Of a stretch of 64,000 nucleotides of DNA, positions 24,619-34,589 are shown piece after piece. The notes below the pieces were generated by a model. It worked only from the letters and a program-made list of their open reading frames with translations, made no database searches and had not been told where the DNA came from. This DNA is from Bacteroides acidifaciens (GTDB lineage: Bacteria > Bacteroidota > Bacteroidia > Bacteroidales > Bacteroidaceae): the NCBI RefSeq assembly GCF_903181435.1, contig NZ_CAEUHO010000001.1, forward strand, positions 2,480,001 to 2,544,000. Reading direction: 5' to 3'. The position numbers and the translations under genes are program-made. Position 1 is the stretch's first letter, and every line of letters starts with the position of its first letter.

Positions 24619-25515
24619 TTACAGGTTCTTACTATGATGTCCCGCAAACCTCATAAAGACTTGGGATAATCCTCCCTCCTGCCCTTGCAATTGTACAAAA
24701 TTAAACTCGCGCTGCATGGACATTCCTTTTATCTCAATCACACGCAGATTACCTGCGACAAGCTCCTTATGTACGGAACGGATTGAAACAATCCCCATAC
24801 AATCAGCATGTTCGATGAAAAGTTTGATACTCTCTGTACTGCCAAGATACATCATAACATTTAAAGAAGACAGTTTCAGATTATGTTGCGACAAGGCACG
24901 TTCAAATACATCCAGCGTGCCGGAGCCTCTTTCACGCAAGACTAATGGAATATTCGGCAAATCTTCCGGAGTTATCTCGTCTTGAATATCCAGCCGGGTA
25001 TGCGCACGCACCACTGCTACAAGTTCATCTTGCAAAAATGAGGTATATTTCAAGTTAGGCAGACGAAAGATACCTTCCACCAAACCTAAATCTATCCGAT
25101 GTTCTTGCAAAGCAGTTTCCACTCCCCGGGAATTCCCATTAATCAAAGAAAGGTTGACTTGTGGAAATTTTGCAATGAAACTCCCCAATAAAGGAGGAAG
25201 GACATATTGGGCAATCGTAGTACTCGCACCCAGTTTCAATTCACCAATATACTCATTGTGCAGCAAATGCATTTCATATTCCAGTTGCTTATAATCGTCT
25301 AAAATCTTATCACTATGCTTCAGCAGCAATTCGCCGGCATCGGTCAACGAGATTTTACTTCCCTGGCGCTCGAATAAGCGAGCTTGATAATAAGTCTCCA
25401 ATTCCTGGATATGCTTGGTAATAGCAGGTTGACTGACAAACAGTTCTTGCGAAGCCTTTGTAAAACTCAAGTTCTTCGCCACACTCTGAAATACTTTTAA
25501 ACGAAAATCGGACAT
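24619..25515 (-). CDS. LysR family transcriptional regulator
   Basis: 298 aa from the ATG at 25515 (an ATG five codons earlier is possible). The N-terminal HTH is typical: FRLKVFQSVAKNLSFTKASQELFVSQPAITKHIQ. The effector domain follows (LGASTTIAQYVLPPLLGSF, SRGVETALQEHRIDLGLVEG, VLRERGSGTLDVFE), a pattern of CysB/CysL/YeiE-like regulators. In enterobacteria YeiE lies beside yeiH, and a yeiH-like gene is present here at 10.5 kb. Target genes are not visible from sequence. Confidence 0.92.
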   Translation of the reverse strand: MSDFRLKVFQSVAKNLSFTKASQELFVSQPAITKHIQELETYYQARLFERQGSKISLTDAGELLLKHSDKILDDYKQLEYEMHLLHNEYIGELKLGASTTIAQYVLPPLLGSFIAKFPQVNLSLINGNSRGVETALQEHRIDLGLVEGIFRLPNLKYTSFLQDELVAVVRAHTRLDIQDEITPEDLPNIPLVLRERGSGTLDVFERALSQHNLKLSSLNVMMYLGSTESIKLFIEHADCMGIVSIRSVHKELVAGNLRVIEIKGMSMQREFNFVQLQGQEGGLSQVFMRFAGHHSKNL

Positions 25516-25568
25516 GAGGCTAAATTTCAAGTATTAGGTATTAGATAGTAAGTATCGGACAAAGACTA

Positions 25569-26153
25569 TTAAAGTTCATCAGCTTTAATTCCCAATGCCT
25601 GCATAATAGGGAAAGCCAGCATATCCCATTTATATGCTAACGGAACATCCGGTTCGTCCATCCGGAACTGAATAACCTCCTTGCCTTTTATCTCTGTCAG
25701 TGCATCAGTAACCTTTTTTCCATACTCTTCATTGAATGAAACCACAATCATTCTTTTCACATCAGCCGAATCGGCTACGATGGACAGCAAATCCAGAAAC
25801 AAGTCTTCTCTTGACACCATTCCTTCTGATGGAACACTTGCAAATGAATACTCGCCATAAGGGCTTTGAAAAGCAACACCATTCAGTTCCTTCTCCAAAT
25901 CGGAAGGCTGGCAATGCACAAGCCGTCCCGACTCCTTATCGTAAACAAAAAGAAACTGCACTTCATTTTTCCCTTCCGTAATCCCTGCATCCAAGGTCAG
26001 ATAGGTAGTCAGTATTGAAAGGTCTATTTCTTGTAAAGAACGCTGCAAAATTGCTTCAAAGTATCCTTTCATATCTGTAATTACAAAGTTCAGAAAAGCT
26101 GCATCAATCAGCACTACTGTTTCGGACAGTTTTATTTGAGGTTTATCGTTCAT
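25569..26153 (-). CDS. Uncharacterised Bacteroides protein (DUF6621-like)
   Basis: 194 aa. It opens with a beta strand and Asp turn (ETVVLIDAAFLNFVITDM) reminiscent of NYN/PIN-type nuclease folds. It goes on with FLFVYDKESGRL, DLLSIVADSADVKRMIVVSFN and a C-terminal KWDMLAFPIMQALGIKADEL. Acidic residues at strand ends are compatible with a metal site, but I cannot assign activity. I believe it belongs to the DUF6621 family by memory. It sits 53 bases upstream of the LysR gene on the same strand. Confidence 0.7.
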   Translation of the reverse strand: MNDKPQIKLSETVVLIDAAFLNFVITDMKGYFEAILQRSLQEIDLSILTTYLTLDAGITEGKNEVQFLFVYDKESGRLVHCQPSDLEKELNGVAFQSPYGEYSFASVPSEGMVSREDLFLDLLSIVADSADVKRMIVVSFNEEYGKKVTDALTEIKGKEVIQFRMDEPDVPLAYKWDMLAFPIMQALGIKADEL

Positions 26154-26311
26154 ACCTTATTCTTTATATTATTACAGCCGATAAAGATACTACAATACTT
26201 TTATTTATCACCCTCATTTCGCAGCAAATTCGTCAGTCGTACATAAGAGAAAGAAGTCATTTTGTCCTTTAACTCCTTAATAATCATGCTATTTTGTCAT
26301 ATTTTTCTACT

Positions 26312-26326
26312 TGGCAAATCTTTTGC
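26312..26326 (+). promoter_or_regulatory. Sigma-54-type promoter upstream of clpB
   Basis: TGGCAAATCTTTTGC on the plus strand. GG (26313-26314) and GC (26325-26326) are 10 bases apart, as in RpoN promoters and as upstream of dnaK. Predicted start near 26338, about 39 bases before the ATG. Confidence 0.6.
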
Positions 26327-26376
26327 GCCCTTTTAGGTGTTATTAAGAACGTGAAATAAGAAAGGAGAACAACGAT

Positions 26377-28965
26377 ATGAACTTTAACAATTTTACTATC
26401 AAATCCCAAGAAGCGGTACAAGAAGCCGTAAACCTGGTAAAAAGCCGGGGGCAACAGGCTATCGAACCTGCCCATATCATGCAGGGAGTGATGAAAGTAG
26501 GCGAGAATGTCACCAACTTCCTCTTCCAAAAGCTTGGTATGAATGGACAACAAGTAGCTCTCGTTGTCGACAAACAAATTGATTCACTACCGAAAGTATC
26601 GGGCGGAGAGCCGTATCTGAGCCGCGAATCTAACGAAGTATTACAAAAAGCAACGCAGTATTCCAAAGAAATGGGTGACGAATTCGTTTCATTGGAACAT
26701 ATCATACTGGCATTGTTGACTGTAAAGAGCACCGTATCTACCATCCTAAAGGATGCAGGCATGACGGAAAAGGAGCTGCGCAATGCTATCAGTGAATTGA
26801 GGAAAGGAGAAAAAGTAACGTCACAATCGAGCGAAGACACCTACCAGTCACTGGAAAAGTATGCCATCAACCTCAACGAGGCTGCCCGTAGCGGCAAGCT
26901 GGATCCTGTAATCGGTCGTGATGAAGAAATACGCCGGGTACTTCAGATATTGAGTCGCCGTACAAAGAATAATCCGATTCTGATTGGTGAACCAGGTACA
27001 GGTAAGACAGCCATCGTAGAAGGTCTGGCACATCGTATCCTTCGTGGGGACGTACCCGAAAACCTGAAGAACAAACAAGTATATTCATTGGATATGGGTG
27101 CATTGGTGGCAGGTGCGAAGTATAAAGGTGAATTTGAGGAGCGTTTGAAATCCGTAGTCAATGAAGTAAAGAAATCAGAAGGTGATATTATTCTGTTCAT
27201 TGATGAAATCCACACTCTGGTGGGAGCCGGAAAAGGTGAAGGTGCTATGGACGCAGCCAACATTCTAAAACCTGCTTTAGCCCGCGGAGAACTGCGTTCC
27301 ATCGGTGCCACAACTCTCGACGAGTATCAAAAATACTTCGAGAAAGATAAAGCATTGGAGCGCCGTTTCCAAATCGTGCAAGTGGACGAACCGGATAATC
27401 TAAGTACAATCTCTATCCTTCGCGGATTAAAGGAGCGCTACGAAAATCACCACCATGTACGTATCAAAGACGATGCTATTATTGCTGCCGTGGAATTGAG
27501 CAGCCGTTATATCACCGACCGTTTCCTGCCGGACAAGGCTATTGACTTAATGGACGAAGCTGCAGCCAAACTGCGTATGGAAGTAGACTCCGTGCCGGAA
27601 GAACTAGATGAGATTTCCCGTAAAATCAAGCAGCTAGAAATTGAGCGCGAGGCTATCAAACGTGAAAATGACAAGCCGAAACTGGAAATCATCGGTAAGG
27701 AACTTGCTGAACTAAAAGAACAGGAAAAGTCTTTCAAAGCCAAATGGCAGAGTGAAAAGACGTTGATGGATAAGATTCAGCAGAATAAAGTAGAAATAGA
27801 GAACTTGAAGTTCGAGGCTGAAAAGGCTGAACGCGAAGGCGACTACGGCAAAGTGGCCGAAATCCGTTACGGTAAACTTCAGGCTTTGGACAAAGAAATA
27901 GAAGACACCCAGCAGAAACTTCGTGGAATGCAGGGCGACAAAGCCATGATAAAAGAGGAAGTAGATGCTGAAGATATCGCGGATGTCGTATCTCGTTGGA
28001 CAGGTATTCCCGTTAGCAAGATGATGCAGAGCGAGAAAGACAAGTTACTGCACTTGGAAGAAGAACTGCATCAACGGGTTATCGGTCAGGATGAAGCGAT
28101 TGAAGCAGTCGCGGATGCTGTACGCCGTAGCCGTGCCGGATTACAAGACCCAAAACGCCCGATCGGTTCGTTTATTTTCCTCGGAACTACCGGTGTGGGT
28201 AAGACGGAGTTGGCAAAGGCATTGGCTGAGTTCCTGTTTGATGACGAAACGATGATGACCCGTATTGATATGAGCGAGTATCAGGAGAAGCACAGCGTTT
28301 CACGTTTGGTCGGAGCGCCTCCGGGATATGTAGGATATGATGAAGGCGGTCAGTTGACAGAAGCAATCCGACGGAAACCTTACTCTGTTGTACTGTTTGA
28401 CGAAATAGAGAAAGCCCATCCGGACGTTTTCAATATCTTGCTGCAGGTATTGGACGACGGACGATTGACTGATAATAAAGGAAGAGTGGTCAACTTCAAG
28501 AATACCATCATCATCATGACTTCCAATATGGGTAGTTCATATATACAAAGCCAGATGGAAAAACTGAATGGTTCCAATAAGGAAGAAGTTATCGAAGAAA
28601 CGAAGAAGGAAGTGATGAATATGCTGAAAAAGACCATTCGTCCTGAATTCCTGAATCGTATTGATGAAACAATCATGTTCTTACCATTGACAGAAAAAGA
28701 AATCAGGCAGATCGTGCTCTTACAGATTAAGAGTGTACAGAAGATGCTTGCAGAGAATGGCGTAGAACTGGAAATGACTGAAACCGCCCTGAACTTCTTA
28801 TCTCAGGTGGGGTATGATCCTGAATTCGGAGCGCGTCCGGTAAAAAGGGCTATCCAACGCTACTTACTGAATGACTTGTCTAAGAAACTGCTTGCCCAGG
28901 AAGTAGATCGAAGCAAAGCGATCATTGTTGATGCAGGCGGAGATGGACTGGTATTCCGAAATTAA
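26377..28965 (+). CDS. clpB: ATP-dependent disaggregase ClpB
   Basis: 862 aa, full length. The Clp N domain (1-145) is followed by AAA-1 with Walker [16 protein letters not shown] near 204 and [16 protein letters not shown] coiled-coil middle domain (about 400-530) precedes AAA-2 with [15 protein letters not shown] near 605 and [15 protein letters not shown]. The C-terminal domain has [15 protein letters not shown]. It threads aggregated proteins through its hexamer pore together with DnaK. Single gene with a sigma-54-like promoter and a strong terminator. Confidence 0.98.
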   Translation: MNFNNFTIKSQEAVQEAVNLVKSRGQQAIEPAHIMQGVMKVGENVTNFLFQKLGMNGQQVALVVDKQIDSLPKVSGGEPYLSRESNEVLQKATQYSKEMGDEFVSLEHIILALLTVKSTVSTILKDAGMTEKELRNAISELRKGEKVTSQSSEDTYQSLEKYAINLNEAARSGKLDPVIGRDEEIRRVLQILSRRTKNNPILIGEPGTGKTAIVEGLAHRILRGDVPENLKNKQVYSLDMGALVAGAKYKGEFEERLKSVVNEVKKSEGDIILFIDEIHTLVGAGKGEGAMDAANILKPALARGELRSIGATTLDEYQKYFEKDKALERRFQIVQVDEPDNLSTISILRGLKERYENHHHVRIKDDAIIAAVELSSRYITDRFLPDKAIDLMDEAAAKLRMEVDSVPEELDEISRKIKQLEIEREAIKRENDKPKLEIIGKELAELKEQEKSFKAKWQSEKTLMDKIQQNKVEIENLKFEAEKAEREGDYGKVAEIRYGKLQALDKEIEDTQQKLRGMQGDKAMIKEEVDAEDIADVVSRWTGIPVSKMMQSEKDKLLHLEEELHQRVIGQDEAIEAVADAVRRSRAGLQDPKRPIGSFIFLGTTGVGKTELAKALAEFLFDDETMMTRIDMSEYQEKHSVSRLVGAPPGYVGYDEGGQLTEAIRRKPYSVVLFDEIEKAHPDVFNILLQVLDDGRLTDNKGRVVNFKNTIIIMTSNMGSSYIQSQMEKLNGSNKEEVIEETKKEVMNMLKKTIRPEFLNRIDETIMFLPLTEKEIRQIVLLQIKSVQKMLAENGVELEMTETALNFLSQVGYDPEFGARPVKRAIQRYLLNDLSKKLLAQEVDRSKAIIVDAGGDGLVFRN

Positions 28966-28986
28966 ACAGCAGCATGCAAAAATGAA

Positions 28987-29023
28987 AAAAGTCGGTAGGT
29001 CTGATAAAGACCTACCGACTTTT
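28987..29023. terminator. Bidirectional terminator after clpB
   Basis: A 15-bp perfect stem (AAAAGTCGGTAGGTC / GACCTACCGACTTTT) between convergent clpB and the DUF5606 gene. T runs follow on both strands. Confidence 0.88.
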
Positions 29024-29136
29024 ATATTTCTGTATATGCCACTCTCCGAACTTCAGGTTGACAGTTCGGATGACTCATCACTAAAACATAAGTACCCGGT
29101 TTGGAGAAGCGTTATGGCAAGTGAAGACGGCATTGG

Positions 29137-29571
29137 CTATTCTGCAGCTGCCTCTTCCTTCTCTTCTTTAACTTCTTCCGGTTTGAATTCTGTAATGCCA
29201 TTAGAAATCAGAATATTATACCAAGAAACCAACTTCTTAATATCCGCTACATACACGCGTTCACGATCGAAGTTCGGCAATACTTCCGCCAAATATTCAC
29301 GCAACTGTTCGGGTGTAGCTTTCTTGGGTTCAATAGAAGCTGCTGCCGATTGTTCTTTTTCCTTGATTGCTTCCAACACATCGTACAAAGGAACTTCTGC
29401 ATCATCCGTGTACATTGCTATATCTGCCAATGAGATAATTTTTTCATTACCATAAGCGGGAAAACGTTTCTTCTCAGCATTGATTGATTCGACAATCAAC
29501 ATATTTTTTCCTTGCGAAATAAGTTTGTACAATCCCGGTTTACCGGAGATAGACAAGATAGTCTTCAACAT
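29137..29571 (-). CDS. DUF5606 domain protein
   Basis: 144 aa. The N-terminal part (LKTILSISGKPGLYKLISQGKN, then ISLADIAMYTDD and PLYDVLEAIKEKE) matches DUF5606, a Bacteroidetes family of unknown role. The tail is rich in Glu and Ala. It lies downstream of coaE in the conserved nusB-yajC-ybbR-coaE-DUF5606 order but also has its own -7 box inside the end of coaE. Confidence 0.88.
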   Translation of the reverse strand: MLKTILSISGKPGLYKLISQGKNMLIVESINAEKKRFPAYGNEKIISLADIAMYTDDAEVPLYDVLEAIKEKEQSAAASIEPKKATPEQLREYLAEVLPNFDRERVYVADIKKLVSWYNILISNGITEFKPEEVKEEKEEAAAE

Positions 29572-29591
29572 AGTATATAACCTTTTGTTTA

Positions 29592-30212
29592 TTAATTATT
29601 TTTTGCGGGGCAAAGGTAATGATTATTTTTAGATAGCAAAGAAATAAGCTCCAAAACCTGTGGAATTAACGGTGTTTCATCATCATTCACAATCACAAAA
29701 TCAGCATGGCTTCTCTTAATCTCATCACTCATCTGAGCCTCGATACGCTTCATTACCAATTCCCTTGATGAGCCATCACGTTTTACAGCACGCTCCACTC
29801 TTACTTCCAACGGTGCATAGACCATGACCAGAAAATCGACTTCACCTCTAAATCCGGCTTCAATAAGAATGGCAGACTCCATGCCAACAAGTGGTTTGTT
29901 CTCCTGCTGCCGGATAGCCCATTGGCGGAAATCTTCTTTCACCTGCGGGTGAATGATTCCATTCACTTCTTTTATGTGCTCCGGATTCCCAAACATATAG
30001 GATGCCAGCAAAGGGCGATTCAATTCTCCATTTTGAAACACTTCATGCCCCACCAAGGAACAAAGCCCCCGACGAATCACTCCATCGGTATTCGTGATGC
30101 GTTTCGCTTCTGTATCCGAGATATAAACAGGGATTCCCATTATTTCCAGCAGTCTGGAAACTACACTTTTCCCACTGCCGATGCCACCGGTTATACCAAT
30201 CTTAATCGCCAT
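29592..30212 (-). CDS. coaE: Dephospho-CoA kinase
   Basis: 206 aa. The P-loop [17 protein letters not shown] is at residues 6-22, followed by [11 protein letters not shown]. The nucleotide-binding lid region carries [24 protein letters not shown]. CoaE phosphorylates dephospho-CoA, the last step of coenzyme A synthesis. The start overlaps the ybbR gene end by 11 bases, so the two are translationally coupled. Confidence 0.95.
   Translation of the reverse strand: MAIKIGITGGIGSGKSVVSRLLEIMGIPVYISDTEAKRITNTDGVIRRGLCSLVGHEVFQNGELNRPLLASYMFGNPEHIKEVNGIIHPQVKEDFRQWAIRQQENKPLVGMESAILIEAGFRGEVDFLVMVYAPLEVRVERAVKRDGSSRELVMKRIEAQMSDEIKRSHADFVIVNDDETPLIPQVLELISLLSKNNHYLCPAKNN
29611..29618 (-). promoter_or_regulatory. 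Bacteroides -7 box for DUF5606, within coaE
   Basis: TACCTTTG on the minus strand, 40 bases before the DUF5606 start codon. Confidence 0.55.
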
Positions 30213-31221
30213 TTGAAGATACTTGTTCTATCAAAAAATCAACTTGTTCGGGTGCAATACGTATCTGGTTGATGCCGTTCGGGAAAGATTTCAGTTTGAC
30301 CGTATATTTATCCGAACCTAATTTAAGCAATTCCTCATAAGAGACATTAATCACAAAATCGCTCGCCTTTATACTGCGAAAACGCTTCAACCCTACCTGA
30401 AAGGTAATCTGAACCTTTGAAGGAAAAGCACGTAACACTTTATCCGCCGGAAAATTAATCCCATACAAAGGCACTTCCACCGTTTTCTCCGTATAAATAT
30501 CGACCGGGAAAGTAACCTCAACCGAAGCCGGGACAAACTTCACTCCTCTTTCCGAAGCCAAAGAAATCCGTCGGCGGGTGGTATCGGATATATTCTCCAG
30601 ATTTATCTTCTGAGTATAAGCAGTGGTTATCGTATCCAAAATTCCTTCCGGGGCATAGACCAATACAGAATCCGGACTACAAATCGTATCCGAAACATAA
30701 TATTGAAGTCCGGCAGTCACTTTTCCCTGAAGGCAGACAGGCACCAGCTTGGATTTCCCTTCGGAGTAAATATAATCCAACGTATCAGGCTTAATGGAAA
30801 GTATCTTGGAAGATACGTTCAACTGACTCAATATCTTTTTCTCAAAATCGGATGCGTAAATCTTCACATGATTATTTTTCCCTTTATAATCGGAAAAGCT
30901 CAAATTTACCGGAAAGAAACTTTTTCCCAGCATATAATTAAGAAGAACAGTACCTTTATCTTTCACTCTAACGCGAAGTTCGGAAGGGGGCTCCGAAGTC
31001 AGTACTACATCATTAGGAACGTCTTTAATACGTACCGGAATAGAAAATTCCGCTTCATAATCATTGTTCAATGTCTGAAGCAACCAAAACCCGCCGGCTA
31101 TCAGGAAGAAAACTAAAAAAATTAAGAATTCCCTGCTCTTATCACTGAGCAGAAAATCCTTAATTCTCTTAGATAGTTTTAAATATGTATATCTTATTTT
31201 CCTACGATCAAACATAGGCAT
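30202..31221 (-). CDS. YbbR-like domain protein
   Basis: 339 aa. One transmembrane helix ([20 protein letters not shown], about residues 30-49) anchors a series of YbbR-type beta domains ([27 protein letters not shown], then [20 protein letters not shown]). In other bacteria YbbR/CdaR regulates the diadenylate cyclase CdaA, but no cdaA gene is in this window. It sits between yajC (15 bases) and coaE (overlap), an order conserved in Bacteroidetes. Confidence 0.85.
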   Translation of the reverse strand: MPMFDRRKIRYTYLKLSKRIKDFLLSDKSREFLIFLVFFLIAGGFWLLQTLNNDYEAEFSIPVRIKDVPNDVVLTSEPPSELRVRVKDKGTVLLNYMLGKSFFPVNLSFSDYKGKNNHVKIYASDFEKKILSQLNVSSKILSIKPDTLDYIYSEGKSKLVPVCLQGKVTAGLQYYVSDTICSPDSVLVYAPEGILDTITTAYTQKINLENISDTTRRRISLASERGVKFVPASVEVTFPVDIYTEKTVEVPLYGINFPADKVLRAFPSKVQITFQVGLKRFRSIKASDFVINVSYEELLKLGSDKYTVKLKSFPNGINQIRIAPEQVDFLIEQVSSNGD

Positions 31222-31236
31222 TTCTTTACCGACTAT

Positions 31237-31560
31237 TTACTTAGATTGATTGCTAGCCGCTGAAGCGTCGGCAAAAATAGAATTCTTATCTATTTTAATC
31301 TTCACGTTAGAAGCAATCTCAAGTACGACATAGTCGTCAGTTATTTCCTTTATTGTCCCGTGGATACCACCGGCAGTAATCACGTTCTGATTTACCTGCA
31401 AAGATTTACGGAAATTAGCAATTTCTTTTTGCTTCTTATTTTGAGGACGGATCATAAAGAAATACATGATAACAAACATTGCTATCAGCATGATCCACAT
31501 CATACTTCCGTTTGCGGCAGCACCGGCAGGAGCTTGTAATAATACAGTAAATACGTTCAT
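31237..31560 (-). CDS. yajC: Preprotein translocase subunit YajC
   Basis: 107 aa. A single transmembrane helix (NGSMMWIMLIAMFVIMYFFMI, residues ~18-38) is followed by the family motif RPQNKKQKE and a small cytoplasmic domain (VITAGGIHGTIKEI). YajC associates with SecDF and the Sec translocon. It is the second gene after nusB, 39 bases downstream. Confidence 0.95.
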   Translation of the reverse strand: MNVFTVLLQAPAGAAANGSMMWIMLIAMFVIMYFFMIRPQNKKQKEIANFRKSLQVNQNVITAGGIHGTIKEITDDYVVLEIASNVKIKIDKNSIFADASAASNQSK

Positions 31561-31599
31561 AAATAATCTGTTTTAGTTTCTATTATATATACAAAGGTA

Positions 31600-32526
31600 T
31601 CAGTTTTTATTCAACTTACCTTCTTTTTTCAATTGATTAACTATTCCATCCAATGTTCCGTTGATAAAGCTACCGCTCTTGGATGTACTATACAACTTCG
31701 CAATTTCAACATATTCATTTAACGAAACACTGACCGGAATGTTCGGGAAACTTAAAATTTCCGCCAATGCCGTCTGCATAATAATAACATCCATAAATGC
31801 AATACGGTCCAAATCCCAGTTTTTCGTATTCTCACTTACCAAGTGACGGTAATAATCAGAATTCAAAATAGTGCGGCGGAACAGACGACGCGCAAATTCC
31901 TGGTCTTCGTCATCCTTAAATTCAGGAAGCAATTCCTGATTCGCGCCCTTCTTCTCGTCAAAGCGCTTGATTGTCTTCAGGACGAATGTATCTACGATTT
32001 CCTTATCGTCATTCCAATACAAACTCTGGTCTTCCAATACCTGATCGAGAGAATCATTATTAAAGATGTATGTCTTATAGATTTTTCTCCATAATTCACG
32101 GTCTGCTTCATACGAATTGTCATCAGAAGCCATATAATCTTTATAAATATCGGTTCCCACAATTTTCTCGTAGAGTTCTTTCACGAAGTCCTGGTCGTTC
32201 ACCCAAGTCTTCTTCTGATTGGCAATAAATTCCGCCAGTTGTTTATTAACTTCCAACTGGGCAATAAATTTATTGTCCACAAACTTTGTGTTGGGATATA
32301 ACTCTTCTGCCGTGGGTGCCAGTTTGGCTTTTGCCGCATCAATGCGTTTTTGTGCATACTCTGTCAATGCTATCATCAGCATTAGCAAATAGTTGTAAAG
32401 GTCATACGCCTTTGAAAGACTAAAGAATAACTCTTTCTCCGCTGAGTCTAGATTTTTGCTGCCATTCTGATAATAGGCATACACTATCTGTATAATCTTA
32501 AGACGAATAAGAACTCTGTTGATCAT
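31600..32526 (-). CDS. nusB: Transcription antitermination factor NusB
   Basis: 308 aa, the long Bacteroidetes form. The N-terminus (MINRVLIRLKIIQIVYAYYQNGSKN) and the C-terminal NusB/RsmB-like domain (DVIIMQTALAEILSFPNIPVSVSLNEYVEIAKLYS, then GSFINGTLDGIV) are both recognisable, with a longer insert in between. NusB with NusE promotes antitermination of rRNA transcripts. First gene of the minus-strand operon, with a good -33/-7 promoter. Confidence 0.95.
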   Translation of the reverse strand: MINRVLIRLKIIQIVYAYYQNGSKNLDSAEKELFFSLSKAYDLYNYLLMLMIALTEYAQKRIDAAKAKLAPTAEELYPNTKFVDNKFIAQLEVNKQLAEFIANQKKTWVNDQDFVKELYEKIVGTDIYKDYMASDDNSYEADRELWRKIYKTYIFNNDSLDQVLEDQSLYWNDDKEIVDTFVLKTIKRFDEKKGANQELLPEFKDDEDQEFARRLFRRTILNSDYYRHLVSENTKNWDLDRIAFMDVIIMQTALAEILSFPNIPVSVSLNEYVEIAKLYSTSKSGSFINGTLDGIVNQLKKEGKLNKN

Positions 32527-32557
32527 AATTCAATTTAATACTGTTGTTATCGAACTG

Positions 32558-32590
32558 CAAAAGTAGATATTTTTAGCGAGTTTCCACAAA
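32558..32590 (-). promoter_or_regulatory. Bacteroides promoter (-33/-7) of the nusB operon
   Basis: TACTTTTG at 32558-32565 and TTTG at 32587-32590 on the minus strand, 21 bases apart. The start of nusB is 32 bases downstream. Confidence 0.75.
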
Positions 32591-32694
32591 TAAATCACAT
32601 TTTTTAATGCAGTATTTCATTCTCTGCGCTTTTTCTTTTGACAGTTTAAAAAAAATATCCAATTTTGAGGCCGATTATAAACAGATCGTAAGAT

Positions 32695-33096
32695 ATGGAA
32701 GATTTAAAAAAGAAAATGAGCGCAGACATGAATGACAAGGAGATTGTATTCTCCAAGTCTATTAAAGCAGGTAAACGCATCTACTACCTCGACGTAAAAA
32801 AGAATCGTAAAGATGAGATGTTCCTGGCTATTACAGAGAGTAAGAAAGTGATAACGGGAGAAGGTGATGATTCTCAAGTCAGTTTCGAGAAGCACAAAAT
32901 CTTCTTATATAGGGAAGACTTTCAGAAGTTTATGGCAGGACTTGAAGAAGCTGTCAACTTCATAGAACGCAGCGACATGAACGAGTATATCAGCCGTCTC
33001 ACCACAGAAGCTGATGAAAATAGCGAACGGAAAGTTGCCGAAGAAGCACAAGAGGACAAATTAGAGAGCGAAATTAAGATTGACATCGACTTTTAA
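32695..33096 (+). CDS. PUR-alpha-like DUF3276 protein
   Basis: 133 aa. The core residues ~17-90 (KEIVFSKSIKAGKRIYYLDVKK, LAITESKKVIT, SFEKHKIFLYREDFQKFMAGL) form a PUR repeat, a fold that binds single-stranded nucleic acid as a dimer. The C-terminus is acidic and unstructured. An alternative start at Met 9 or 13 is possible. Found throughout Bacteroidetes and Borrelia; function in Bacteroides is not settled. Confidence 0.9.
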   Translation: MEDLKKKMSADMNDKEIVFSKSIKAGKRIYYLDVKKNRKDEMFLAITESKKVITGEGDDSQVSFEKHKIFLYREDFQKFMAGLEEAVNFIERSDMNEYISRLTTEADENSERKVAEEAQEDKLESEIKIDIDF

Positions 33097-33107
33097 GAAA
33101 GTAAATC

Positions 33108-33138
33108 TTTGATTATTCAAAAAAAAGACGTACTTTTG
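33108..33138 (+). promoter_or_regulatory. Bacteroides promoter (-33/-7) of rplY
   Basis: TTTG at 33108-33111 and TACTTTTG at 33131-33138, 19 bases apart, a textbook spacing. The leader to the rplY ATG is about 88 bases. Confidence 0.8.
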
Positions 33139-33152
33139 CGCCGCTTTTTGCA

Positions 33153-33181
33153 ACATCGTGTGATAATCCACATCGTGTGAT
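33153..33181 (+). repeat. Direct repeat ACATCGTGTGAT in the rplY leader
   Basis: The 12-mer occurs at 33153-33164 and 33170-33181, in the predicted untranslated leader. Possible regulator or ribosomal-protein binding site. Confidence 0.55.
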
Positions 33182-33232
33182 GGTGAATTAAGCAAACTAA
33201 CTTAATTTAGAGTAACACAATTTTTTAAAGAA

Positions 33233-33823
33233 ATGAAATCAATTGAAGTAAAAGGAACTGCAAGAACTATTGCAGAACGCTCTTCAGAACAAGCAAGAGC
33301 TTTGAAAGAAATCCGTAAGAACGGTGGTGTACCTTGCGTACTGTATGGTGGTAATGAAGTTGTTCACTTCACTGTAACAAACGAAGGACTTCGCAACTTG
33401 GTTTATACTCCGCATATCTACGTAGTAGACCTGGATATCGATGGCAAGAAAGTAAACGCTATCTTGAAGGACATTCAGTTTCACCCGGTAAAAGATACTA
33501 TCCTGCACGTTGACTTCTATCAGATCGATGAAGCTAAACCTATCGTAATGGAAGTTCCTGTACAGTTGGAAGGTCTTGCAGAAGGTGTTAAAGCCGGTGG
33601 TAAATTGGCATTGCAGATGCGTAAGATCAAAGTGAAAGCTTTGTACAATGTAATTCCTGAAAGACTGATAGTTAACGTTTCTCACCTGGGATTGGGTAAG
33701 ACTGTTAAGGTTGGTGAACTGAGCTTCGAAGGTCTTGAACTGATCAGTGCTAAAGAAGCCGTTGTATGTGCAGTTAAGTTGACTCGTGCAGCAAGAGGTG
33801 CAGCAGCAGCCGCTGGCAAGTAA
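33233..33823 (+). CDS. rplY: 50S ribosomal protein L25 / general stress protein Ctc
   Basis: 196 aa, the long Ctc form. The L25 domain (residues 1-95) has RALKEIRKNGGVPCVLYGGNE and DIQFHPVKDTILHVDFYQID. The C-terminal beta domain (EVPVQLEGLAEGVKAGGKL) follows, with an Ala-rich tail. L25 binds 5S rRNA in the large subunit. Followed by a terminator and then pth. Confidence 0.97.
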   Translation: MKSIEVKGTARTIAERSSEQARALKEIRKNGGVPCVLYGGNEVVHFTVTNEGLRNLVYTPHIYVVDLDIDGKKVNAILKDIQFHPVKDTILHVDFYQIDEAKPIVMEVPVQLEGLAEGVKAGGKLALQMRKIKVKALYNVIPERLIVNVSHLGLGKTVKVGELSFEGLELISAKEAVVCAVKLTRAARGAAAAAGK

Positions 33824-33857
33824 TCTGAGATTATCCCTGTAAAAAGAGATACACTAC

Positions 33858-33922
33858 AAACGCAGATTAATGCAGATTAAAGCAGATGTTCAGTCTGCAT
33901 TAATTTGTATTAATCTGCGTTT
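33858..33922 (+). terminator. Long GCAGATTAA-type hairpin between rplY and pth
   Basis: AAACGCAGATTAA at 33858 pairs with TTAATCTGCGTTT ending at 33922. Inner GCAGATTAAAGCAGA / TCTGCATTAA parts pair again. It is followed by CTCTTTCT. Such GCAGATTAA hairpins are common between Bacteroides genes and probably terminate transcription. Confidence 0.7.
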
Positions 33923-33959
33923 CTCTTTCTATATTAATGAACTGTTTTACCGAAAAGCA

Positions 33960-34529
33960 ATGATAAAATATTTAATTGTCGGACTGGGAAACATTGGTCC
34001 TGAATATCACGAAACCCGACACAATATCGGATTCATGACGATAGAGGCATTGGCTAGAACTAATAATGCGCCGCCTTTCATTGACGGGCGTTACGGATTC
34101 ACCACCAGCTTCTCTGTCAAAGGACGACAGTTGATACTGCTTAAACCGTCGACTTTTATGAACTTGAGCGGATTGGCTGTCCGCTATTGGATGCAGAAAG
34201 AAAATATTCCATTGGAGAATGTATTGATTGTAGTGGATGACTTGGCTCTCCCCTTCGGCACGTTACGTCTGAAAGGCAAAGGAAGCGATGCCGGACACAA
34301 TGGGCTAAAGAATATCGCTGCCACTTTGGGCACTCAGAATTATGCCCGTTTACGCTTTGGTATCGGAAACGATTTTCCACGCGGCGGACAGATTGATTAT
34401 GTACTCGGACACTTCACGGATGAAGACTGGAAGACAATGGGCGAAAGGCTGGAAATGGCAGGAGATATTATCAAGAGCTTCTGTCTGGCCGGAATCGACA
34501 TCACAATGAACCAATTCAATAAGAAATGA
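33960..34529 (+). CDS. pth: Peptidyl-tRNA hydrolase
   Basis: 189 aa from the ATG at 33960; a start 30 codons upstream would lie in the terminator hairpin and is rejected. Motifs are [23 protein letters not shown] (Asn and His of the active site), TFMNLSG and [27 protein letters not shown]. It releases tRNA from peptidyl-tRNA that dropped off ribosomes. Followed 60 bases later by hslR. Confidence 0.97.
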   Translation: MIKYLIVGLGNIGPEYHETRHNIGFMTIEALARTNNAPPFIDGRYGFTTSFSVKGRQLILLKPSTFMNLSGLAVRYWMQKENIPLENVLIVVDDLALPFGTLRLKGKGSDAGHNGLKNIAATLGTQNYARLRFGIGNDFPRGGQIDYVLGHFTDEDWKTMGERLEMAGDIIKSFCLAGIDITMNQFNKK

Positions 34530-34589
34530 AAATAGTGGTTAATCATTAATCACTAGCCAATTTATCACTAACCAGCTAATCATAAAAAA

